In this document: positions 33,071 through 44,704 of the stretch, in pieces | Position numbering within the stretch: the first letter of the stretch is position 1 | Layout of the letters: the number at the start of each line of letters is the position of its first letter | Assembly (NCBI GenBank): GCA_035048495.1 | Contig: CM068553.1 | Location: 7,309,259-7,373,258 of the forward strand | Origin: Euptelea pleiosperma | Lineage: Eukaryota; Streptophyta; Magnoliopsida; Ranunculales; Eupteleaceae | DNA: 64,000 nucleotides | Direction of reading: 5' to 3' | Made by a program: the position numbers and the translations under genes | The notes under the pieces: generated by a model | Told to the model about the DNA's origin: nothing | Seen by the model: the letters and a program-made list of their open reading frames with translations, nothing else | Databases searched by the model: none

Positions 33071-33226
33071 GATAAAATCTCAACTATAAAAGGAAAGACT
33101 CTGCGTACACCATAAAGTTGAAGATAAAATCTCCACTATAAAAGGAAAGACTCTGCGTACACCATAAAGTTGAAGATAAAATCTCCACTATAAAAGGAAA
33201 AAATCGACGTACAATACAACTCAACT
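33071..33226. repeat. Three tandem 52-bp units
   Basis: GATAAAATCT starts at 33071, 33123 and 33175. Units include CACTATAAAAGGAAAGACTC and GCGTACACCATAAAGTTG; the third is diverged at its end. No spacers, so not a CRISPR array. Confidence 0.85.
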
Positions 33227-33519
33227 ATTTCTTGAAGAGTCCATGACATCTTACAGACATCATGGAAGCAAACAAAGAGATGAGGCCAAACATAAAATAT
33301 AAGATAATTTATGTAACAAATTAAAGACATGAAATGGTGAGAAAGAGATCTACAAGCTTTATCTCTAGATAAAGACATGCTAGAGATATAGATCATGTTA
33401 AATGCGGTAACCAAAGAGTCTTATTGAAAGATGAAAAAAATAAAAAATAAAAGTGAAAAACTCATTTCCACAAAATCGTAAATGAGAACGTAATGGACAT
33501 AGGACTAGATGAAAATACT

Positions 33520-33985
33520 AGATAGAATATAGAACGTAGTTTCATAGAATTAGAGTATCAAAGGTGAAAGCAACTTTATAGCTTATATGAAGACAGGTAG
33601 GACTTTAGGACTAGATGGTTTAGGTGTGAAAATGCATGGAAGGAATTAGATTGTCCTAGCTTATTAAGTTATTTGACAATATCTTGAAGACATGAAAAAT
33701 GTCAGATGAATGAAAAAATATTGTGGTGCCTATATACAAAAAACGAGGAGACGTTTAGAGTTGTACAAACTACCGTGGCTCATAACTTCAAACTTATGAG
33801 CCACACAATGAAATTATGGGAAAGTGTGGTGGAACAAAGACTAAGGAAAATATACGTATGTCTGAAAACTAATTTGGATTTATGCCAAAAAGGTCAACCA
33901 TCGAGGCAATTTTCTCACTTAAACAAATGGAAATTCAAAAAAAAAGGAAGAATCTTCACATGTTCGAGTACAATGCGAGTTTGTC
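33520..33985 (+). mobile_element. Decayed RTE-type non-LTR retrotransposon, RT fragment
   Basis: With frameshifts corrected by eye, the sequence matches the conserved RTE reverse transcriptase: LFDNILKT-KMSDE, CGAYIQK-RGD, SCTNYRG, LMSHTMKLWESVVEQRLRK and FGFMPKRSTIEAIFSLKQ. LMSHTMKLWE is the characteristic RTE-clade string. Several stops and shifts make it non-functional; no 5' endonuclease or 3' tail was identified. Confidence 0.7.
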
Positions 33986-34159
33986 ATTCAAAAATGCATT
34001 AAAAAATTTGGCAAAAATAATTAAAAAGTAAAATATTGACAATTTTTGTATTTTAAAATGATTTTCCATGTTCAGAACTAAATAATTTGGAAAAGTTCAT
34101 GTATTATTTGAGATAATTCAATCATGTTAAAAGATGTGTCAATTTTTCCAAACCTTCGA

Positions 34160-35650
34160 ATAGGACGTTGTTTGATTCGTTTTTTTTTTTTTTGAATAAT
34201 TTACACGGTTTGTGTATAATGTGAATAATTAGAGAATTTACTGACTATGAGATTCCATAAAGGCATAAGCTCTAGTAGAAAGGTTTACTAACTGTGTTTC
34301 TATTGAAATGATTGAACTTCTAAAGACCAAACTGTACAATTTGAAGATGCAAATATCGCGAATGCAACTATATGTCTTCACAATCTGTGAACCATAATCA
34401 ATCGTGAAGCAAACTATCAAAACCCATTTGTTGAGTGATGAATAATAAGGAGAAGAGAAAGAAAAGCACAAAGTTACAAATCTGTGCTTCTGAAGATCAG
34501 TTATCAGCTTTCATGGCAACATACAAACTCACATTCCACTTATAGAAACTAGAAATCAAGAAAATTGTGACATTCGTAACATGTCTGTCCAAGGAAATAG
34601 GCTACAATGTGATCTTACAAACTCACCAGTAATAGGGAGACCAGCTTGCAAAGTTGGTATAGTCTTGGTGTGTTGATACCGCAAACTAGGCTCAAAACCT
34701 GTCTTCACCCGATAACCTGCTTAAGCCACTAACCTGCCTGATTGCCTTTCATGAAAGAAAAAGATTCAGGAAGAAAGTTTGAAGCATGAGTATCAACGAC
34801 GTAGGCCCGTAAGCTCAACTGGATGGTGCATTATATTGCAACCTACAAGTTGTGGGTTCACTTCCACCAACCTAGCCAAGGGTTTGAACAGAGAATTACC
34901 AATATAGGAAGATTAATGAAATTTAACATAAGAAATACCACATTGTACAGTGGAAATTCTTCCATATATCCTCTCTCTGGTAAGCTTGAACAGCATTCTT
35001 GTCCAATGGACGTCCTCGCACGCTTACCCACTAACCCCCTGAACAGTCTGCTTTTCAAACCCCACACCCTCCACCGCTGCACCACCACAACACAACCAAA
35101 AAGTAGAAGAGTGAGGTAGACAAACAAATAAGGCCATCGCTGTGGTCTTCTCCATGAGCAGTAGGTCAAACAAGTTACAGTTCAATCACAAATCAAAAGC
35201 CCATTCTCACTAGTTCATTCAGATAAGGAAATCAGAGACTCATGCACACCAGTTTAGTCGATATGAAAAAAAAGGGGGCAGACTTTGAAAATGCACGATG
35301 ATGATTGCAAAGTGAGAATATCAGAAACAAAGAAAAACAAGTAAGCTCCTATCAAAAGTATCAAATAAACCACATAAAGTTAGAACCCCTTGAAGAAACA
35401 TGTTTCTCAAAAAAAAATCAACAGTTTCACCTGCAAAAGAAAAGGATAATTGCCAAAAAGGGAAAAATAATGGAGTAGAAGACAATTAGAAATCATAATT
35501 AACCAGTACATTTATCTCACACACTGCACAAATGAGCAAGCGTTGGCATTCCAGTTCATAACTTCAACTACTTTGTTTCATACAGACAATGAAACAGAAG
35601 TCATACAAGAACAAAATACTCCATTATACAGGAGAAACTTGTGTATGTCC
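34160..35650. other. Intergenic and ARM-gene 3' flank
   Basis: AT-rich DNA with no supported gene apart from the tRNA-like stretch at 34800. Open frames around 34823-35169 overlap on both strands and look like chance. Confidence 0.4.
34800..34880 (+). repeat. tRNA-like sequence, possible SINE head or tRNA pseudogene
   Basis: AAGCTCAACTGG resembles an A box (one mismatch) and GTGGGTTCACTTCCACC a B box/T-arm (one mismatch). No complete cloverleaf acceptor stem could be drawn. It is not called as a functional tRNA. Confidence 0.3.
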
Positions 35651-35653
35651 CCT

Positions 35654-37333
35654 CTATTTTCTGCTGAATAAACTTCTCAATTTCCCTTTCTCCAACCGCT
35701 CGAGCAGCTTCTTGGCACCTGGGATTTCAGTCTCTGACAGCTTCTTCAGATACCCAATGGCTCCGTAGGAGATCATCAACTTCTTGCATTTTTTGCTGGA
35801 GGACAGAGTCCCAAGGCAGGACACAGCATACTTTTTCCCTGTGTTTTGAGGACTTGGGTCGAGCAATTGGACTAGATTCGGTACACTCTTCCCATCCTTT
35901 TTAACCTCTCTGCAGTTCTGCGAAAGAGTCACCAAGCTGGAGAGTGCTTGCACGGCAACCTCTCTTGCGCCATTCGTTTTAGCTTCAAGCATCATGACAA
36001 GTAGAGGAATACATCCGGCTTCACCAACCAATTTTTTCATCTCCTTTGAGTTGCAAACCCTACAAATTGCTGATGCAGCAGCTTGCTGTGCACCCAAGGA
36101 CCCAGCTTTAAGCGCGTGTACTAAGCGGGGAAGGAAACCGAGTGGAACCAGAACTTCAATGGATACCGAACCAACCAGATTCCTCAGTGCTCCCACTGCA
36201 GATTCCTGGGGCAATGGGCCGTCGAGGTAAGCCAAGAGGCTCCTTACTCCACCTTCCGAGACAACAGACCTTCTTAAATTGTCATTGCTAACAGTGAGAT
36301 TCTGCAAGCACTCTGCAGCGTACTCTTTAGAACCTAGCAATATCCCACAATCAAGGAGATTGATCATAACCCTGATGATCCCCTCTTCAGCAAGATTCTG
36401 CCTCACCTCCGGCACGGCCGACAAATTCTTCAAAGTACCCGCTGCAGCAGACTGTGAAACTGACTCCCCAGTACGACAGATCTCAATCAGTGGACGTACC
36501 CCACCATGCCCCACGATCGAACGGGCTGTTTCTCCAGACATTGACAACCTCTGGAGCGAAATTGTTGCCTTCTCCTTACCCACCGTGCTCCCAGATTCAA
36601 CGAGCCTGATTAGAGGTGGAAGCACACCTTCAGAAACAAGCAAATTCTCGCAACTCCCTGACTCTGCGAGCGAGCAGATTACTGTGACAGTCTTCTCTCG
36701 AATCCTTGGAGATGTTGCAGTGAGCAATTGGACTAAAGCAGATATATTGCTCCGACCCAACACAGCCAACACATTCTGTTCATCCTCTTGCATGACTTCA
36801 ACAAGGCTGTCCAGTGCCCGGTGCTTCGCCTCCAAGTGCCCAATCTGAAGCCGTGCCAGCAATTCGCGTATATTCCAACGGGTAGCAGCCTCTGGTTCCA
36901 CCAAAGAATGTGGGACGGCCAAAGCCAAGGTAGCCTCACCAAGCACCCCAGTCTTGATCAAAAGCCCACAGTCCCGCAGATTCAAATCCAACTTGGCAGA
37001 CAATGCATCAAGATCACTCTGCATCTGAAGCTTACCACCATATTTCTCTTCCACACATAGCTCTGCCAATTCAATTGCCTCGCCCAGGGTCCTCGACACA
37101 GCCAGCAATTGCTCCTTACAGAGAGCATTCTTTGAGAAGAAAGGATGGCTCGACAAATCTGATAACCGAGACGGGATTTGCTCCAATTTGGAAATTATCA
37201 TCTTCCACCTACCCAGGAACCCCTTGGCCTCCCTCGCTTTCTCAAGCGCAGTAGGAACTTGCTCTTGGGCACACAATAACCAGTCTTCCACCAACCGGGT
37301 ATCAACCAAACCCTCTTCTCCATCTTCCACCAT
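35654..37333 (-). CDS. Armadillo-repeat protein (plant ARM / vacuolar protein 8-like)
   Basis: Intronless 559-codon frame ending FSRK-TAG. The N-terminal 1-150 is helical, with the features of the N-terminal region shared by plant ARM and U-box ARM proteins (EDWLLCAQEQVPTALEKA near 16-33; LDLNLRDCGLLIKTGVLGEA near 115-134). Residues about 160-545 hold eight or so ARM repeats, recognisable by units such as EGVLPPLIRLVESGS, AAGTLKNLSAVPEVRQNL, AAECLQNLTVSNDNLRR, ESAVGALRNLVG, REVAVQALSSLV and YAVSCLGTLSS. There is no U-box, so this is a binding scaffold rather than an E3 ligase. It resembles the Arabidopsis ARM superfamily protein group that includes At5g50900; partners and pathway are not readable from sequence. 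The start lies in a good context (AAAATCATGGTGG); length is normal for the group. No frameshift is seen. Confidence 0.93.
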   Translation of the reverse strand: MVEDGEEGLVDTRLVEDWLLCAQEQVPTALEKAREAKGFLGRWKMIISKLEQIPSRLSDLSSHPFFSKNALCKEQLLAVSRTLGEAIELAELCVEEKYGGKLQMQSDLDALSAKLDLNLRDCGLLIKTGVLGEATLALAVPHSLVEPEAATRWNIRELLARLQIGHLEAKHRALDSLVEVMQEDEQNVLAVLGRSNISALVQLLTATSPRIREKTVTVICSLAESGSCENLLVSEGVLPPLIRLVESGSTVGKEKATISLQRLSMSGETARSIVGHGGVRPLIEICRTGESVSQSAAAGTLKNLSAVPEVRQNLAEEGIIRVMINLLDCGILLGSKEYAAECLQNLTVSNDNLRRSVVSEGGVRSLLAYLDGPLPQESAVGALRNLVGSVSIEVLVPLGFLPRLVHALKAGSLGAQQAAASAICRVCNSKEMKKLVGEAGCIPLLVMMLEAKTNGAREVAVQALSSLVTLSQNCREVKKDGKSVPNLVQLLDPSPQNTGKKYAVSCLGTLSSSKKCKKLMISYGAIGYLKKLSETEIPGAKKLLERLEKGKLRSLFSRK

Positions 37334-38910
37334 GATTTTTATTTGGGTATTGATCTATAGATCACCAGAACTGAGAAAAAACGAAATTGGGAGAAGCCAA
37401 GCCTGGAACAAGATGACCCAGATGAGAAAAAAAAAGGCTAATTTCTCTATAGAAAATTAAAAAGCAGAGGGGTTGATTGTTTATTGTGAATTGTGAATTG
37501 ATAAGGAGCAGTTGCAATCAACAGAAATAAATAAAAAAATGCAAACCAAGATTCGTCATTTCGAAGAATCTTGTACATGACAGATTGCTCGTTTGCTGAA
37601 AACAAGAGCCGACCAACAAAATAATAGTAACAAACGAAATCCCACAAGTCATTTCAAAAGCTTGTGAAGGTGAAGGGGCAGTCAATGAAGCTAGGGGAAA
37701 CACAGAAGAAGTTAATGTAACGGTTCCAACTGCTAGGCAAAGAAGTATACTTTTTGGATGAAATTACTACAATACCCTGTTCTTCTCAAGCTACAGACAT
37801 TTAACAATTTGCTAACGTGCACCCTAAGACTCGAACTAAACACATCAGGGGAAGATCTAATCCGACGACGAAGAGTTATGGAATCAACCGGCGCAAGTTA
37901 GATTCAACCTAAAGAAAGTTCAAAAATTTTACAGAGAGAGAGAGACTTGGCTTTGAAGAGACGACAGTGGTCTTTTTCTACAGTTGTATGGACTAAGGAG
38001 TGTATTAAAAATTTCCCAACCTCACAAAAAAAAATTAGGCAAAAATATTTTTTTAAAGAAAAATATGGATATACCTTTAAAGCGCTTTATCTTCGAAGCA
38101 ACCCAAACAGTACTTTTCTTTCTCTGAAATCCAAAGAGTAACTCTAGTTCACATGTTCTCCTGTAAGCAAAATCACATTGAAAACGAAGTAAAACAACTG
38201 AGAATCTCCACCATTAACGACCCAGATGAAGGGAAAAAAAACCCTTATTTGCCGAAAGAAAAAGAAAAAAAAAGAGAGAGGAAAACATCCCCTTTTCTGC
38301 AACAGGAATCAAAGAAAGGAAGCAAAATGGCTTCAAAGATGGTACCTTTAAGGATACCCAGAAACCAGAAACTCGATCTCTTCTCTTAAAAGCAACCCAA
38401 TAGCTTGATCTTCAACCCTCTCGAGCACAAAACAGAACTTTAGCTTCCGTTAAACCTGCAACCCAAAAGACCAACTCAACTAAACACTGGAAACCTACAA
38501 GAGAGCTCTTTCGTCCCCTTGCAGAGAAGACATTAACGGTCGAATACATAAAGAAAACCAGTAATGGAAGAAGAAGCTTTGGTTTGAAAAAAAAAACCAC
38601 AGAGAAAGTAATCGTGCTTTAACGGAAGAGGACAGATTCATATAAGATAAAATAAGTCCAGAAGAACCGCATTCAAAAATCACACTTCCTTCTTCAAATC
38701 TCTTCTCTCATGGAAGGTCTGGCCTGCCACTGGATTCTCTAGATGGATTATTTACATGTAGAAAGAGAAAGGCCGTCTTTTTCGGAGTTCGGACAAAGCT
38801 TATCTGTCGAACATGATTTTAGATCAACGGCTGTAATTGCGGAGGTGACAGTAGATCACACCGTCCGGACAAGGTTGAATTTTGAAAGTAATTTTTTGAA
38901 AAAATTTACG
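37334..38910 (-). promoter_or_regulatory. Upstream region of the ARM-repeat gene
   Basis: The 5' leader and promoter should lie here. The first 50 nt upstream of the ATG are AT-rich with no upstream ATG in frame. A-rich tracts on the plus strand (38230-38300, 38580-38600) give pyrimidine runs on the coding strand. No TATA box could be fixed. A CTCTCAT...region near 38700 may mark the outer limit. Confidence 0.35.
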
Positions 38911-39009
38911 TTACCGATGCGCTGAGATGGCAGATTAATGCCACGTGAGATTCATTAGAAGATGTTTTCTGTGGAGTATTTTTCCATGTGGAGCTGTGGA
39001 CTGGAGCCT

Positions 39010-39300
39010 TGCACTCTTTCGGGTCCCCAGACCCATGCCATGAATGATTGCTCACCACTTATTGAACCTAAACACCTCCAATCCAAACTGATCGGTTATC
39101 TCAGGCCATTGGATTCGAATTATTTTTCTTGAATTTATTTATAGCAGTAGGATTTGAACATTTTTTTATAGTCAAATTGAATGGCTAGAGATCACCAATC
39201 AGGCTAATTTTAGTGGGTAGATCCATCAGGCATCAAGTAGTGGGTCAATCATTCATGGATCAGTAGGTCCAAAACGGTGTGCCAGGTGGTGCTTTTTAAG
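39010..39300. mobile_element. Family A-related element
   Basis: ACCCATGCCATGAATGATTG on the left mirrors CAATCATTCATGGATCAGTA on the right, with core ATCACCAATCAGGCTAATTT. Outer flanks CTCCACA... also mirror (about 38975 and 39300-39330), so the full element may span 38935-39345. Confidence 0.55.
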
Positions 39301-39494
39301 CACTCCACATCTCCACAGGAAAAATTGCTCCACAGACTAATTTTTTTTTCTCGTGAAACAGATGAAGTCTTTTTGTAAGTTGCATTTACGGCTGATGAAA
39401 ATGCCACGTGTTACATATGCCAGACATTGGCGGCATAAACACAAATACCCTACTACAAGAAATAAACTACGAAAATGCCACTGGTTTAAAATAA

Positions 39495-39680
39495 TCTTTC
39501 AGGGTAAAGTTGTCAACATGGTATCGAAGGACAAGGTCCTAATAGGTTGCGGGTTCGAGTCTCTACAAAGTGTATATTGTATGGTTGTGTGGCCAGCACT
39601 ACTCAACCTCTGCTAGACTCGTCGACACCTTGATATACTAATAACTTAAGCTCTAAGTGTACAGTAGTTGTCAACAATCC
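39495..39680 (+). repeat. Possible tRNA-derived SINE relic
   Basis: CAACATGGTATCGAAGGACA followed by TTGCGGGTTCGAGTCTC has the spacing and B-box (GGTTCGAGTC) of plant tRNA-related SINEs; no A-tail or TSD was found. Confidence 0.35.
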
Positions 39681-39875
39681 CAAGAACACTACTCACCATC
39701 GTTGATTCCAAGAATCCAATAGTGGTTGTGGGTGCTGAACTGTCCTTCAATAGATTCATTTTTTGCCAAAGCACAACCACCGTTGGATTCTCATAATCGA
39801 CAACCACGAGCAGGTCACTCGGGATGAATCAGAAAAAGGGGGTCCTTAGAACCAGAGCCTAATTAATTAGCGTGT
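39655..39875. mobile_element. Element E-type hairpin fragment
   Basis: CCAATAGTGGTTGTGGGTGC on the left and GCACAACCACCGTTGGATTC on the right form the same foldback, ending AGAAAAAGGGGGTCCTTAGA and AGCCTAATTAA. The left terminus is lost. Confidence 0.55.
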
Positions 39876-40448
39876 TTTGTCCAAGCGAAAAGTACCAAAC
39901 AAGGTATTGCAACATTTTACTTCTATTCTATAACTAACTTTGCCCGTCGTTTGTTCCCTAAAGCCTCGGCATTGGTTCATCCCTCTTTTCTTACCTATTT
40001 GGGGAGTATGGTTTGTTTCATCTTTTCCTACCTATTTGCAGTAATCAGGGTTACTCGACTTTTTAAATTTTACTTTTCTAATTGTGCCTTGAGTTGCCAT
40101 AGATAACTTAACTGGATTCGCCCCTCCAAAACATAGTTAGTAAATCTTTGAATTATTTGTGAATAATTCATGAAACGTGATGAATTATTTAAAAAACGGT
40201 CTGAATTCAAAGGTTTTGATAAAATTCGGGCATTTTTTACATGATCGAATTATTCGTGAATAATTCATAATTTTCCCAAATTATTTTCTGATTATTAAAT
40301 TTTATAAGATAAAAAGTAGTCAATATTTTACTTTGTATTGAATTTTTTAAAGCATTTTTTTAATGAGAGACCTTAATTGTACTTGAACATTTCATGTACC
40401 ATATTTTTGCTGCACCCCAAATTGCTAAATATGCTCCAAAGTCCAAAC

Positions 40449-40773
40449 CATGGTTTTAAAAATGGCTGTTTAAAAACCGTTAAAACACGTTTTGATGCTT
40501 TGGATCTAACGGCCATTTTTTTTGTTTTAACAGCCATTAAAATCGTTTGATCTTTAACAGCCATTAAATTCTGTAAAAATTTGTGAAAAAAAAATGGCCG
40601 TTAAATTTTCATTAATTCTTTTTTTTTTTGTTTTTTTGAAAATTTGAAATTTTGAATTTCATCACCATTTTTTCTGTTTTTTTTTCCGTTAAATTCCATT
40701 TCTTTTGCCCCTAGCCGTTTTAACGGTAACACCCCAGTCCGTTAAACCGTTAAAACAGCCTCCTTTAAACCTT
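40449..40773. mobile_element. Family C MITE, 325 bp
   Basis: Ends CATGGTTTTAAAAATGG and CTCCTTTAAACCTT. Flanks AGTCCAAAC (40440-40448) and GGTCCAGAC (40774-40782) agree at 7 of 9, the decay expected for an older insertion. Confidence 0.75.
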
Positions 40774-41483
40774 GGTCCAGACTCCCAGCTAATCTTCCGG
40801 CTCAAACATTCCTATTTTGCCTCATGTACAACTCACGTGTGATGCCCACTTTATTTTTTTTTTTATAAATGAAATGCGGAATCATTATTGAGTAATCGAT
40901 TTTATTCGATATTAAAATAATATCGTCATCATTAACAAAAAGAGATAACGACGAGGGGAAGCGGAAGACGAAGCTTTCTTTTCTTTTCTTTTCCTTATCT
41001 TATGCAAAAGATGGTGAATTACATTAAAAAAGTTGGACATATGATCATCTCAAATTAAGCATGTTATCAGGACACGTGGTGCACATCAAGGGTAGGTTCT
41101 CGATCATCCACTTGTGGGTCCCAGTCCCACCCTAAGGATATGGTGGGTTGGGTGTCAGTGCAATCCCATGACGCAACCAAACCACCTACCTTTTAGGGAC
41201 CATTCAATTGACTTCTCTAGAACGTCCAAAAGAACCAAATACATCCGACGGTTGAGACTATGTGATTATTCACTTTTGAAATTTTTTTGACCTTGGAGAT
41301 CTCCATTGAAAGGTGAGTTTTGATCTCCTGCGTAGGGTAGGGGCCCATCTATTTGTCCTGAATGGGTGGTTGCAATCTTCCAATTGATATTTTATTGTGG
41401 ACGATTTGTCATTGCTCTTGGATATCAATCGTTTGGAGTGATGCATAGGTTCGAGTCACTAACACAATCTGGGGATGATTTAT

Positions 41484-41801
41484 CAAAAGGGGACGCTATA
41501 ACGGTATAATGGACTGGGGCGTTACCATTTTTCCGTTATAACTGCCGCTATAACAGATTGTAACGCACAGGGGCAATAGTGAAAATTAATTGAAAAATAA
41601 ATTTCAAATATACTTTATAATAGAAAATAACGGAAATAAAGGACTTTTTTTAACAATCTTTTTCAGAAAATAACGGTTGTTAATGTTGTTATAACAGAAA
41701 AATAACGGAAATTAACGGCCGTTATTTTCTTAGCAGTAAAACGGTACATAATATAATGAGAGAGGTCCAAATCCGTTATAACGGCCGTTTTTTTAACCAT
41801 G
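41484..41801. mobile_element. Family C MITE copy with degraded left end
   Basis: Contains AAAAGGGGACGCTATAACGG on the left and AACGGCCGTTTTTTTAACCATG on the right, with the GGACTGGGGCGTTACC motif shared by all copies. The left boundary is uncertain. Confidence 0.65.
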
Positions 41802-41810
41802 GTGCTAAGT

Positions 41811-42240
41811 ATATGGGTGCCAACGGGTCGATATAGTTCGATTACCAGTGTATCCAGAATCAAAACCTATTCCAGGTCTTATCGGTTTAGTTTCGGTACA
41901 AAAATAGGTGGCCTTAGAATCAAAACCAATAAAGAACCAGTTCCCCATTAGGTATCAATCGCAGAATGTTGTAAAACAACTAAAATAAAATACAAGGATT
42001 ATAATACTGAAATTCAGAAGACACTTGACATCCTTAACATAATTATGTATGTCAGCGATGGATCCTAGTAATTCTGGTTCTAGTTCGATCTTGTTACCAA
42101 TATACCTAGAACCTAACCCTAATATATACGTCGGTTCCAGGTCTTATCACATCAGCTTGTTCCATAATAGAATAGGTAGTGGCAAAATTTGGATCGGGTT
42201 CTTTCACGTATTGATAAATCGAGCACCCATTGACATACCT
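41811..42240. repeat. hAT-like repeat relic
   Basis: ATGGGTGCCAACGGGTCGAT on the left and GCACCCATTGACATACC on the right are roughly inverted, with interior GGTTC/GAACC motifs as in the 22781 element. No clear TSD. Confidence 0.45.
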
Positions 42241-42270
42241 AGTTAAAAAAAAAAAAAATCTGTTTGCGTA

Positions 42271-42404
42271 GGGCATGTTTGGTGTCAAATTTTACGTTTC
42301 TCATCAAAAGTTAACTAGGAATAGCTCATGACAATCAAATCACGTTTGATTTGAAAAAGGAACTTGACACGGCTATGGGAAACAAACACGTAATCCACAC
42401 GCCC
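42271..42404. mobile_element. Short PIF/Harbinger-like MITE
   Basis: GGGCATGTTTGGTGTCAA on the left and GGGAAACAAACACG...CACACGCCC on the right, about 134 bp, flanked by TA dinucleotides. Confidence 0.5.
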
Positions 42405-42835
42405 TATACTCGAGCAAAACCAAAATGGAAAAATAAAACTCGTGTATATATCATTATCTTTGTCGTCGTTTAACTTAATATCCGTTACCAAACAACACTT
42501 TAATTGTTGATGAGATTTCCTATAAGAATTCTAATTAAATTTTGTTAGTAAGCTACACCTACCAATATCCAATACTTTTAGTAGACGTTTGGGTATTTAT
42601 TTTTGAATTTGAAATTGTTGAGAATCATTTCATTCCTATTTGTATATAGCTAATTGATTATTATTTAAATGTAGTTTTTGGGTGGGTGTGGAGGACAAAA
42701 AGGTGAGATATGAGTTGTTTTAATTCTTTATTTATTCCTATATATTCAATGATTTTAGCACTTTTGATCATTTTGTTCTATTTTAGTAAGACTTTAAAGT
42801 GTAGATCAAATTGTTATTTCTTTTTCTTTATTAGG

Positions 42836-44315
42836 TCGGGCTCTGGAGCCCCCCTCTCGGGAGTCGTGTTCTTGGCCGTGGATCCAGAGAATCCAACGGT
42901 GGTTGTTAGCGCTGAGCTTGTATCATTTTTTAATTGAGAATTTTTGACATACCCCCCATATTATTTTTAAAATTTGACATTCCCCCCCATGATTTGAAAA
43001 AGCTAACATACCCCCCTATGACTCGGTCCACTGTCATTTGACCAGTGTTGACCCGAGTTGACTACCAAATTTTGTATTAATGGACAAAACTGCCCTTGTC
43101 TTCAACCTTAGAACAAGGGTTTGGGCCAAAACCCAAACCTCAAATCAAACATGAAAAGAGGAGATTAAAAATAAAATTAAAAACCATTGTTAGTAAACTT
43201 GAGTTATTTTATTTTATTTTTTATGAATTAAGCAATGATTGAAAATAAAAAATCATAAAAATTGATAAAAGTCACTATGGAACTCGATTTCTTTTTAAAA
43301 TTGAGAGAACCCGTCTTTCCAAAATCAATGTCTAAAAAGCTTAAATTCTAAATTGATCTTATTCTTGTTTTTCATTTTTGTTAATGAAATTTTTAGAAAT
43401 ATGGTTGTATGATTTATTTTTATTTTTTTTTCAAAACCTAGAGTTTTAAATTGTTACTGGAGTAGTGGTCGGCCGGCAATGAGACTCCGGTGGGTTGGTC
43501 GCTGGTGATGGGCGGCCAACCCATTGGAGTCTCTTGGCTGGTCGTCCTCCACAGTTGTTCGATTTGGGGTTTAGGTTTTAGCCCAAACCCTTGTTTCAAA
43601 ATTGAAGACAAGGGCATTTCTGTCATTTATTATAAAATTTGGTAGTCAACTCGGGTCAACGCTGGTCAAATGATAGTAGCCGAGTCATAGGGGGGTATGT
43701 CAGCTTTTTCAAATTGTGAGGGGGGGGGGGGGGTATGTCAAATTTTCAAAATAACATGGGGGGGTATATCAAAAATTCCCTTTTCAATTTTCACTTTGGG
43801 CAGCGGTAACTAAAGAATTTTAAGATTTGGTTTCTCCTCACAATGTGTGAAAGAGAAGGAGATATATTCTATTTATAATAGTTTACACATCTTTGGTGAT
43901 TTTACAAGGTGGGTGACTAAATACAAATATGGTGACTGTGGTAACATAAATAAGGTGCGTGATTGTTAGAGAGATTTTTCTCATTGATTGCATGATATGG
44001 ATCCATTGGAGAGATTTCCTCAATCTGGCAGGAGGTGCGAGATCTGATTGAGAGATTTCCTCAATCAATTCTTTTGTTGATTGCACAATAGATCCGTTTG
44101 AGAGATTTCCTCAACAATCCGGCTAGAGGCGCGGGATTGGATTCTTGTGGATCTGTTGGAGATGCGTGATTGGATACTGCTAGACCGGTTGGATGTGGAT
44201 CTGTTAGATTGGATTCCTCAATACTAACAACCACCGTTGGATTCTTGAAATCCACAATGGAGAATACAACTCCCGAGGGCCCAGAGGGAGCACGAAAGGG
44301 AGGCTCTGGAGCCTA
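42836..44315. mobile_element. Element E relative, split by element D
   Basis: The outer ends GGTCGGGCTCTGGAGCC and GGCTCTGGAGCCTAACCC are inverted repeats, as are the inner arms CCAACGGTGGTTGTTAGCGC and CTAACAACCACCGTTGGATT. These match the hairpin units of 5082-5614. Between 43830 and 44215 lies further inserted DNA with four imperfect copies of AGAGATTTCCTCAA (43974, 44012, 44061, 44101). Confidence 0.65.
42936..43780. mobile_element. Element D: 845-bp foldback with about 205-bp TIRs
   Basis: Starts GAGAATTTTTGACATACCCC and ends GGGGTATATCAAAAATTCCC. The arms pair for roughly 205 bp (42936-43142 with about 43574-43780) through TGACCCGAGTTGACTACCAA and AACAAGGGTTTGGGC, with scattered mismatches. 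Flanks TTTTTAATT (42927-42935) and TTTTCAATT (43781-43789) agree at 8 of 9. The AT-rich centre has no credible coding frame. It is inserted in an element E relative. Confidence 0.8.
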
Positions 44316-44319
44316 ACCC

Positions 44320-44666
44320 ATTTTTTTTAATTTTTTCTTTTTCAAGTGGGTTAATTAGTATTGAACCCATAATCTCATGGTTGCATTGTGAGACTGCAAA
44401 TCATCACTATTGTCAAACCTGGACTGGCTAGTTATCGAACGAGCTATCCATCTGACCAACAAGGAGAACCTATGAACTGGTGGGGATTGGCTAGTCCAAG
44501 GGTTTAATGGTCAATCCAAGTTTAAAAACATTGAAAATCACCATCCCTCTTACAATTTCACTTTTCAATCTCATAGTATGTGAGGGAAGGCTCGAGCTCA
44601 AGCCCCAGTTGCTACTTAGTTTGCCTGGATTGACTTGCCACCTACTTGAAATAGGTTTAAAAAAGA

Positions 44667-44704
<38 letters not shown>

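Noticed and set aside
33071..33226. Regularly repeated units that might suggest a CRISPR array
   Set aside because: Units are directly tandem with no unique spacers, only three copies, and the DNA is plant nuclear.
34800..34880. Functional tRNA gene
   Set aside because: A- and B-box-like motifs are imperfect and no acceptor stem can be paired.
36279..36848. 189-codon plus-strand frame
   Set aside because: Antisense shadow of the ARM-repeat coding sequence.
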